Below, piece by piece: positions 43,600 to 49,246 of a stretch of DNA of 49,246 nt. The notes under the pieces are model-generated. The model searched no databases. It was not told where the DNA came from and saw only the letters and a list, made by a program, of their open reading frames with translations. The first letter of the stretch is position 1, and each line of letters begins with the position of its first letter. The translations under genes were made by a program, and so were the position numbers. Where the stretch lies: assembly GCA_049472395.1 (NCBI GenBank), contig JBLIRR010000046.1:1-49246 (forward strand). Reading direction: 5' to 3'. The DNA comes from JBLIRR01 sp049472395 (GTDB lineage: Bacteria > SZUA-182 > DTGQ01 > JBLIRR01).

Positions 43600-46149
43600 A
43601 TGTTTGCAAAGGATAAAAAAAAGCGAATATTGCCAGAAGTCTCTTCCCCCAAAAATGGGTATAAGAAGGGAGTGAAAAGAGAGCCTTTTTATGCTCAGTA
43701 TAGCTTTCAAGTGCTCTCTTTATTGATTGTGACCACAATCATTTTAGCGCTAATTATTACGCCTCATTTTAAGGTTCCTTATTTATTTGCTTTAAAAGAG
43801 GGTGATATCAGCCCAAAAGATATTAAAGCGAATTTCGATTTTTCTGTTGAAGATAATGCGACAACTATTAAACGACAGGAGGAAGCAGAAGAGACTATTC
43901 ATCCGGTGTATGATTTTGATAATGATCTATATAGTACTCTTTCAGAGAAATTGGATGGAATTTTTACATCCATGAAAGAGTTTTATAAAAAGAAGAGTGA
44001 ATTTACAAAAGGGACAAAATTTAAAGAAGAAAAAGATGCCGCCTCCTTAGAGGGCGAATCTCAAGATAAAGAAATTCACAATGACTTGATACGAAATGAG
44101 AAGGGAGAGATTGATTGGGGAGAAGAATGGAATGAATTCAGAAATCAAGCTGATAAAGGAATAATGGATATTCCCTATAGTATGTATCTTGTTTTTGAAG
44201 AAAATGAATTTTTACCGCAAATAGAGACGTTAAGTAAGGATATTTTAAAACAGATACTAAAAAGAGGGATCTTTGCGAATACCTCATTTACCCTTAATGA
44301 ACAGGAGCGAGGTTTTGTGAAGAGAAGTCTCAGCATAAATAAAGAATCTGTTCAAAAGGTGGCTGACGTGTTCACCCTCGAAGAGGCGAAGGAATTTATT
44401 CGTGTAAGCGTAAATAATTATTTTTCTCATAATCCACGACTTTCTTTTACGATAAGTGCATTGCTTGAAAATATAGTCACTCCCAATCTTATTCTCAATT
44501 TAAGAGAAACCACTCAGAGAAAAGAAATGGCGCGTAAAAATGTTAAACCTGTGTATTTTCAGTTAAAAAAAGGGGAAATGATTATTCGTGAAGGGGAGAA
44601 AATAAAACCTCAGCAGATAATTAAATTAGAAGTAATGAAAAATATGGGAGAAAAAACGCATATTATCGAGGCTATTTGTACGCTTAGTATTATAATCACC
44701 ATAGTTCTTATAGCCCTTTATATTTTATTGATACAACTTAATCTACACAAGGTTTTAAAAATACAGAATCTTCTCTTGCTCTCGATAATCATGGTCACTG
44801 TCCTTCTTGTATGCCGTATCGGTATATATATTGCCAATGCACTCCCTTCGAATATACCTACAATTCCACTCCATTCTTATTACTATGCCCTTCCTTTTGC
44901 AGCAGCATCGATTCTTGTGTGCCTCGCTTTAAATGTAAAGGCCGGCGTCATAGTCTCGGTTGTAATGGCAATTTTTGCCGCTCAATTAGTAAATAACGAA
45001 TTATCCTTTTTTCTCCTTACATTTTTTGGCGGAATTGGGGCCTGCTATATTCTCGGAAGCGGGCAAGATCGAAGTTCTATTATGAGGGCAGGTCTTTTTG
45101 TTGGGCTTGTTAATCTTATTATTCTCATTCCGCTCGATATGCAAAAAGGTATCCTTTTTACAGCTGAGGCATTTTTTGATGCTCTCTTTTGTATACTTGG
45201 GGGCTTAATGGTCGCTACGTTGGCGCTTTTTCTCATTCCCACATTAGAATCTCTCTTTAAGCTTCCTACTGCGGCAAAACTCTTGGAGCTCTTGAATTTG
45301 AATCAACCCCTGCTCAGAGAATTGGCTATAGAAGCACCTGGTACGTACCATCACTCTATTATTGTTGCTAATTTGGCTGAAGCTGCGTGTGAGGCAGTGA
45401 ATGCAAATTCTCTTCTCGCCCGTGTTGCCGCGCATTACCATGATATAGGCAAGATTCAAAAACCACGCTATTATGTAGAAAATCAAATGGATTTTAAGAA
45501 TGAGCATGAGAAGCTCTCCCCTAATATGAGCAGCCTTATACTTGTTTCTCATGTAAAAGATGGTGTAGAGCTTGCTAAAAGGGAGGATTTATGCCCGGCG
45601 ATTATAGATATAATCCATCAGCATCATGGGACTAGCTTGATTAGATTCTTCTTTATGAAAGCCAAAGAAATGGAAGAGAAGGATTTGCAGGATGTAAAAG
45701 AAGAAGATTTTCGCTATCCTGGGCCGAGGCCCCAAACAAAAGAGGCAGGTATAATTATGCTCGCGGATGCAGTGGAAGCAGCCTCTCGAAGCTTAACAGA
45801 TCCCAGACCATCGAGAATTCAGGGATTAATTTCGACTATCATTAATAATATTTTTAAAGATGGGCAATTAGATGAATGTGAATTAACCCTCAAGGAATTG
45901 CATCAGATAGCTCGAAGCTTTAATCAGATATTGCTAGGAATTTTTCATCCCCGTATCGCGTATCCCGGCGTTGATCAAAAGGAAAAGGAAGGGAAAAAAG
46001 AGGTAAGTGGAGATCCAAATAAAAAATTGTCAAAAAAAGGTAAGGATAAACAAACAGAAGATACGGAAGATAGTGAATATGACCTTCGACGGCTTGGAAT
46101 CGTATCCGCATCTAACCAAGGAAGTAAGTCTAACATTCGTAAGCGATAA
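43600..46149 (+). CDS. 7TM-HD phosphodiesterase (PgpH/YqfF family)
   Basis: 849 residues. One N-terminal transmembrane helix (about 30-52), an extracytoplasmic 7TMR-HDED domain (to about 345), seven transmembrane helices (about 350-560) and a cytoplasmic HD domain: HHSIIVANLAEAA, AAHYHDIGKIQKP with the HD pair, and HHGTSLIRFF. In related proteins this domain degrades c-di-AMP to pApA. No diadenylate cyclase is in the window, so the nucleotide is inferred from the family. The Lys/Glu-rich tail after LGIFHPRIAYPG overlaps the ybeY start by 143 bases in another frame and is probably dispensable. Confidence 0.92.
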   Translation: MFAKDKKKRILPEVSSPKNGYKKGVKREPFYAQYSFQVLSLLIVTTIILALIITPHFKVPYLFALKEGDISPKDIKANFDFSVEDNATTIKRQEEAEETIHPVYDFDNDLYSTLSEKLDGIFTSMKEFYKKKSEFTKGTKFKEEKDAASLEGESQDKEIHNDLIRNEKGEIDWGEEWNEFRNQADKGIMDIPYSMYLVFEENEFLPQIETLSKDILKQILKRGIFANTSFTLNEQERGFVKRSLSINKESVQKVADVFTLEEAKEFIRVSVNNYFSHNPRLSFTISALLENIVTPNLILNLRETTQRKEMARKNVKPVYFQLKKGEMIIREGEKIKPQQIIKLEVMKNMGEKTHIIEAICTLSIIITIVLIALYILLIQLNLHKVLKIQNLLLLSIIMVTVLLVCRIGIYIANALPSNIPTIPLHSYYYALPFAAASILVCLALNVKAGVIVSVVMAIFAAQLVNNELSFFLLTFFGGIGACYILGSGQDRSSIMRAGLFVGLVNLIILIPLDMQKGILFTAEAFFDALFCILGGLMVATLALFLIPTLESLFKLPTAAKLLELLNLNQPLLRELAIEAPGTYHHSIIVANLAEAACEAVNANSLLARVAAHYHDIGKIQKPRYYVENQMDFKNEHEKLSPNMSSLILVSHVKDGVELAKREDLCPAIIDIIHQHHGTSLIRFFFMKAKEMEEKDLQDVKEEDFRYPGPRPQTKEAGIIMLADAVEAASRSLTDPRPSRIQGLISTIINNIFKDGQLDECELTLKELHQIARSFNQILLGIFHPRIAYPGVDQKEKEGKKEVSGDPNKKLSKKGKDKQTEDTEDSEYDLRRLGIVSASNQGSKSNIRKR

Positions 46150-46465
46150 ATTTATCCGGGAATTGAATAAGAATTATAGAGGAATTGATGCCCCTACAGA
46201 TGTATTGGCTTTTGCAATGCAAGAGGGAAGTTTTGCAGAGATTAATCACGGCTTACTGGGGGATGTGGTTATCTCTGTGGATACGGCCGAAAGGCAGGCA
46301 ACGGAACAAGGCCATACGGTGGAACGTGAATTGACTATTTTGCTCATTCATGGATTACTTCATCTTGTAGGCTATGATCATATAGAGGCATCAGATGCCC
46401 AGTCTATGAGGCGCGAAGAAAAAAGAATTCTCAATTATATCGAGCTACACGAGCATAATCCATGA
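46007..46465 (+). CDS. ybeY: endoribonuclease YbeY
   Basis: 152 residues. The metal-dependent RNase of 16S rRNA 3' maturation and ribosome quality control shows RGIDAPTDVLAFAM, GLLGDVVISVDTA and the zinc motif HGLLHLVGYDH. The start at GTG 46007 gives the standard YbeY N-terminus (MEIQIKNCQKKVRI); AAGAGG ends 3 bases before it, which is close. This places the first 48 codons inside the pgpH reading frame. Era, encoded 31 kb away here, acts with YbeY in the same process. Confidence 0.93.
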   Translation: MEIQIKNCQKKVRINKQKIRKIVNMTFDGLESYPHLTKEVSLTFVSDKFIRELNKNYRGIDAPTDVLAFAMQEGSFAEINHGLLGDVVISVDTAERQATEQGHTVERELTILLIHGLLHLVGYDHIEASDAQSMRREEKRILNYIELHEHNP

Positions 46466-46518
46466 TGGAGAGTTTTTCATTATGCGTAAATGCGCCGGCC
46501 CAATGATGCGGCTCAGAA

Positions 46519-47964
46519 CTAATCCTTTCTTTCAATCTTTTCAGCTTCTTTTTGGATAAGCTGCCACGCATTATGCACATGGTGCTCTTCAGTATGAGTT
46601 TGCCCAATACAGAATCGAAGCGCATATTCATCTCTTATTTTTGTATGAGTTAAATAAAGTTTACCGCTTTGATTAAGGTTGTTTAATAGTTTTTCGTTAA
46701 ACCCGTCTCCACCTATATGTCGGAAGCACACTAGATTCAAAGGATGAGGTGCAGCAAGCTCGAAATGGTCGGAAGCATCAATCCATCCTGCAAAATTTTG
46801 AGCCAGTTCCACATGACGTCTGATGTGATAACGTAAGCCTTCCACTCCATAATAGCGGATGACGAACCACAGTTTCAAGGATCGAAAGCGTCTGCCGAGA
46901 GGAATGTGCCAATCCCTATAGTCGATGACAGCACCTGACTCCGTAGCCTTGTTCCGCAGGTATTCCGGTAACACGCTTAATGTCTTGATCAGTATCTTTC
47001 GGTCGGCAACATAGAAACAATCACAATCAAAGTTAGTGAACATCCACTTGTGTGGGTTAAAACAATAGCTATCAGCCAAATCTAAGCCCTCATTGATATA
47101 CCTATACTCCGGACAAAGAGCAGCCGTGCCAGACATGGCACTATCAACGTGAAGCCAAATACCCTCGTTGCGACAAATCTGACCAATCTCCGGTAAGGGA
47201 TCTATGGCATTGGAAGACGTCGTCCCCACAGTAGCGCAGACGAAACAAGGAAGAAAGCCGGCTTGGCGATCTTGTCTGATCTGGTGAACAAGAGCTTTTG
47301 GATTTAACGAAAGATGATCATCGACTTCTATTAATCGCAAGTTCTGGCGACCGAGACCAGCTATTTTCATAGCTTTTTCAATGGAAGAATGTGCTTGGGT
47401 TGAAGCATAGGCAACAAGACGACCATCGCATCCACTTTCATTACTTTTAAAGTCTGTAGCCTTTTCGCGCGCAGCGAGCAGGGCACAAAGAGAAGCACTC
47501 GAAGCTGAATCCTGAATAACTCCACCACCAGTGCTTTCAGATTTGAATTTTATGGGCAGACCTAACATATCTATAAGCCAATCAAGCACAAGAGTTTCTA
47601 ACTCGGTACAAGCCGGACTGGTTGACCACAACATACCCTGACACCCAAGGGCTGCCGAAAGCATTTCCCCTAATATTGAGGGCCCCGATGCGTTTGCGGG
47701 AAAGAAAGCAAAAAAATTGGGCGACTGCCAATGGGTGATACCTGGAATGATTAGCTTATTCATATCCTTGATAATGTTTTCAAAAGCTTCACCTTCCATG
47801 GGAGGTGAGGAAGGAAGTGACTCACGTATTTGCCCGGGCTTAACTTGAGATAAAACCGGAAAAGATTCAATTCTCTGATAGTAATCAGCAATCCAATCAA
47901 CTATGGCCCGGCCATGCTCACGAAATTCATCTGTTGACATATGGTAACTTTTTTCTTTCGACAT
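46519..47964 (-). CDS. group II PLP-dependent amino acid decarboxylase (aromatic-L-amino-acid decarboxylase type)
   Basis: 481 residues, the usual AADC length. Key elements: THWQSPNFFAFFPANAS (substrate pocket), His192 in QAHSSIEKA (stacks on the cofactor ring), Asp274 in HVDSAMSGT, and the PLP Lys306 in NPHKWMFTNFD. It decarboxylates an aromatic amino acid to the amine in the cytoplasm; Trp, Phe or Tyr preference cannot be read. Strong GGGGG ribosome site 6 bases before ATG 47964. Its codons look richer in G+C than neighbouring genes, and it lies between ybeY and an attC-like site, so horizontal acquisition is likely. Confidence 0.92.
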   Translation of the reverse strand: MSKEKSYHMSTDEFREHGRAIVDWIADYYQRIESFPVLSQVKPGQIRESLPSSPPMEGEAFENIIKDMNKLIIPGITHWQSPNFFAFFPANASGPSILGEMLSAALGCQGMLWSTSPACTELETLVLDWLIDMLGLPIKFKSESTGGGVIQDSASSASLCALLAAREKATDFKSNESGCDGRLVAYASTQAHSSIEKAMKIAGLGRQNLRLIEVDDHLSLNPKALVHQIRQDRQAGFLPCFVCATVGTTSSNAIDPLPEIGQICRNEGIWLHVDSAMSGTAALCPEYRYINEGLDLADSYCFNPHKWMFTNFDCDCFYVADRKILIKTLSVLPEYLRNKATESGAVIDYRDWHIPLGRRFRSLKLWFVIRYYGVEGLRYHIRRHVELAQNFAGWIDASDHFELAAPHPLNLVCFRHIGGDGFNEKLLNNLNQSGKLYLTHTKIRDEYALRFCIGQTHTEEHHVHNAWQLIQKEAEKIERKD

Positions 47965-48014
47965 CTTAACCCCCTTTTATTACGTTATATATACCCGGAT
48001 GGCTATGGAAGCAT

Positions 48015-48056
48015 GCAAGGGGGCTTGCGCCCCTGTAAAGCCTTGTTCCAGCAAGG
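48015..48056 (-). promoter_or_regulatory. tandem hairpins in the decarboxylase leader
   Basis: Read on the - strand: CCTTGC (48056-48051) can pair with CAAGG (48045-48041), followed by GGGG (48033-48030) with CCCC (48023-48020), then a second CCTTGC (48020-48015) that could compete for the same CAAGG. This mutually exclusive arrangement about 50 to 90 bases before the start codon resembles an attenuator. It could equally be a repeat fragment. Confidence 0.3.
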
Positions 48057-48320
48057 AAAATCTTCTTTGATAAGCGATTTTTACTACAGTTCCAAGCTTC
48101 TTCATATTTCTTTAATGATAATGAATTGAATACTATGTGCAAATATATTTTATTACTTCCTTATTAGTTTTACTATTCATAAATTTTTTTTTGATTGGCT
48201 TTAAGTGGATATTGCATGTTATTTGATTACCTTGTTGACATATACCTCCATGAGGAACATTGAATTCTCTTCCTCATATATAGCATTTCCAAGGTATAAT
48301 GTCTTTTATATTATTTATTT

Positions 48321-48421
48321 GCGATAACGACTGACTTCACCTGCCTTTCGCGGCCCAATTACCAAAAGGCTTCGCAACCACAGACAGGCCCGAAAGGTCA
48401 GGTGGAATGATTAGTTATCAT
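48321..48421 (-). repeat. attC-like integron recombination site 6, reversed
   Basis: Read on the - strand: GATAAC core (48419-48414), arm CCACCTGACCTTTCG (48405-48391) pairing with CGAAAGGCAGGTGAA (48350-48336; one unpaired base in the first arm), ending in the core GTTATC (48328-48323). The extra base is in the first arm when read on the - strand, so the site points leftwards. It lies 22 bases after the small - strand gene at 48444-48635, the order gene then attC expected of a cassette. Confidence 0.55.
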
Positions 48422-48443
48422 GATATATTTAAAATCTGCTACT

Positions 48444-48635
48444 TTAATTTTGAGAATCATTATAGGTATCAATTTTTAATAATTTTTCTTCTAATTCCAT
48501 TATAACCATTTGTAATTTTTTTTTTATTTCAAGATTTGGTTCCTCTTTTAAAATTACCTTCAGCTTATCAAGAGTTTTTATGTCTCCTATCTTAGCAATT
48601 GCATAAACAATTTGATCCTGTAAGCGATAATTCAA
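48444..48635 (-). CDS. HEAT-repeat-like mini-protein, possible single cassette gene or fragment
   Basis: 63 residues from TTG 48635, with helical pattern DQIVYAIAKIGDIKTLDKLKVIL then a second helix pair (NLEIKKKLQMVIMELEEKLL), as in one HEAT/PBS-lyase-like repeat and a half. The frame is open 12 codons further upstream (to a stop near 48672) without a Met. No clear ribosome site is present. It may be the C-terminal remnant of a longer HEAT protein. The reversed attC-like site follows its stop directly. Confidence 0.4.
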   Translation of the reverse strand: MNYRLQDQIVYAIAKIGDIKTLDKLKVILKEEPNLEIKKKLQMVIMELEEKLLKIDTYNDSQN

Positions 48636-48822
48636 AGTGACCCAAAAAGAATAATTATTGATAATATCATTTCATGTATTTATTTAAAAAATAATAATTT
48701 ATAATTTTATTTAGCAATGGATCCTATATATCAATTCTAATTTCTTCAAGGAATCCCTTTCTTGTTGATAGTATAGGCTATTCTGCCAAATTTTTTATAT
48801 TCTCATGTATCAAAAGCAGTAG

Positions 48823-48978
48823 AGGCTGTGGGTAGTGTGGAAAACTCTCTGTGAGTTATTAATAGAAGAATAAGGGTGGCAGAGTTTTCCAAGCGCTTGT
48901 GGATAAGTCCGCTTGCATTTTAGTTTTTCCCTTGTGGTCTCATGGCCTTATCCACAAGCGCGGCACTATCCACAGCCT
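48823..48978. other. nested palindrome with two perfect DnaA boxes (candidate origin-like or DnaA-binding locus)
   Basis: Perfect DnaA boxes TTATCCACA occur at 48948-48956 (+) and 48898-48906 (-), inside a perfect 15-base inverted repeat GCGCTTGTGGATAAG (48893-48907) / complement (48947-48961). An outer inverted repeat AGGCTGTGGGTAGTG (48823-48837) / CACTATCCACAGCCT (48964-48978, one mismatch) adds two near-boxes (CTATCCACA at 48966-48974). A third pair GGAAAACTCT (48839-48848) / AGAGTTTTCC (48881-48890) lies between. A very AT-rich stretch (48640-48715) lies to the left. No dnaA, dnaN or gidA gene is in the window. Confidence 0.6.
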
Positions 48979-49111
48979 ATCATTTACGGGAAAGGAAAAG
49001 AGTCAGAGATTCCAATAATTTTCAACTGCAGCAATAGTTTAGACCTTTTTCTTTACAAGTAAGATATGATTTTTCAGTTACTTATGATCTCATAGAGCAT
49101 TGTGATTTACA

Positions 49112-49246
49112 ATGTTTTATATGAAATATAAAAGCAGAACACCCCAACCCAGATGTTCATATTGTGGGAGATTTTTCAAACCGGATAATCGTACAAAGAA
49201 ACGGCAAAAAAGCTGTTCAGCTATAAAATGCCAGTCAAAGAGAAAG
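49112..49246 (+). CDS. small zinc-motif protein, 3' end outside window
   Basis: Open from ATG 49112 (or ATG 49121) through the last base of the window, 45 codons visible. The sequence contains PRCSYCGRFFKPDNR and then KSCSAIKCQSKRK, that is C-x2-C, then after about 16 residues C-x4-C, a likely zinc site followed by basic residues. I recall similar short CxxCGRxFxPDxR proteins encoded near transposase genes in several phyla, so a mobile element may begin here. The rest of the protein cannot be seen. Confidence 0.5.
   Translation, partial: MFYMKYKSRTPQPRCSYCGRFFKPDNRTKKRQKSCSAIKCQSKRK

Noticed and set aside
1..49246. CRISPR array
   Set aside because: No set of short, evenly spaced direct repeats was seen; the repeats present are long palindromes at gene ends.

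Overview
The window is AT-rich bacterial chromosome. It suggests a diderm, motile, probably anaerobic or electron-exporting organism: there are many lipoproteins with lipoboxes, a flagellar MotA/MotB stator pair, a periplasmic PpiC-type foldase and a secreted cytochrome with 26 CxxCH haem sites. The gene order nif3 - zinc-ribbon - tRNA - rpoD - dnaG and phoH - pgpH - ybeY is of the Desulfobacterota/Nitrospirota/Planctomycetota kind. The phylum cannot be fixed from sequence reading alone.

Left part (1 to about 12,000): an accessory region of small, mostly unrecognised secreted or membrane genes, most on the + strand, separated by long imperfect palindromes. At least five of these (612-742, 2029-2172, 7427-7562, 9404-9538, 11829-11906) have the architecture of integron attC sites: degenerate core boxes at the ends, long complementary arms with one extra base in the 5' arm, and a variable internal hairpin. 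I read this as the distal end of a chromosomal integron cassette array. Its integrase would lie to the left, outside the window. Cargo includes a methyltransferase (cut by the window edge), an NTF2-like secreted protein, a beta-barrel-like protein, several lipoproteins, a YiiX-type cysteine hydrolase, a stand-alone SecD ectodomain lipoprotein and a small gene killed by two nonsense codons.

Middle part (12,294 to 32,800): a kinase-like/multipass membrane fusion protein precedes era, mgtE, recO and cvpA on the + strand. On the - strand a PpiC-type lipoprotein foldase, the 26-haem cytochrome and hisI form a compact run. Then come a response regulator with a degenerate histidine-kinase dimerisation segment, a YqhA-type membrane protein, and the most unusual locus of the window: a 1790-residue protein with two beta-propellers, a HEAT/TPR-like linker and two NTPase modules, followed three bases later by a second AAA/STAND-like ATPase.

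Right part (32,800 to 49,246): conserved chromosome with motA-motB, a lytic transglycosylase, metG, a coiled-coil zinc-ribbon protein, nif3, tRNA-Met, rpoD and dnaG, then the divergent phoH-pgpH-ybeY operon. Near-consensus sigma-70 promoters drive both sides between dnaG and phoH. The last 3 kb is again accessory: a PLP decarboxylase, a single reversed attC-like site with a HEAT-like mini-gene, a nested palindrome carrying two perfect DnaA boxes, and the start of a small zinc-motif protein cut by the window end.
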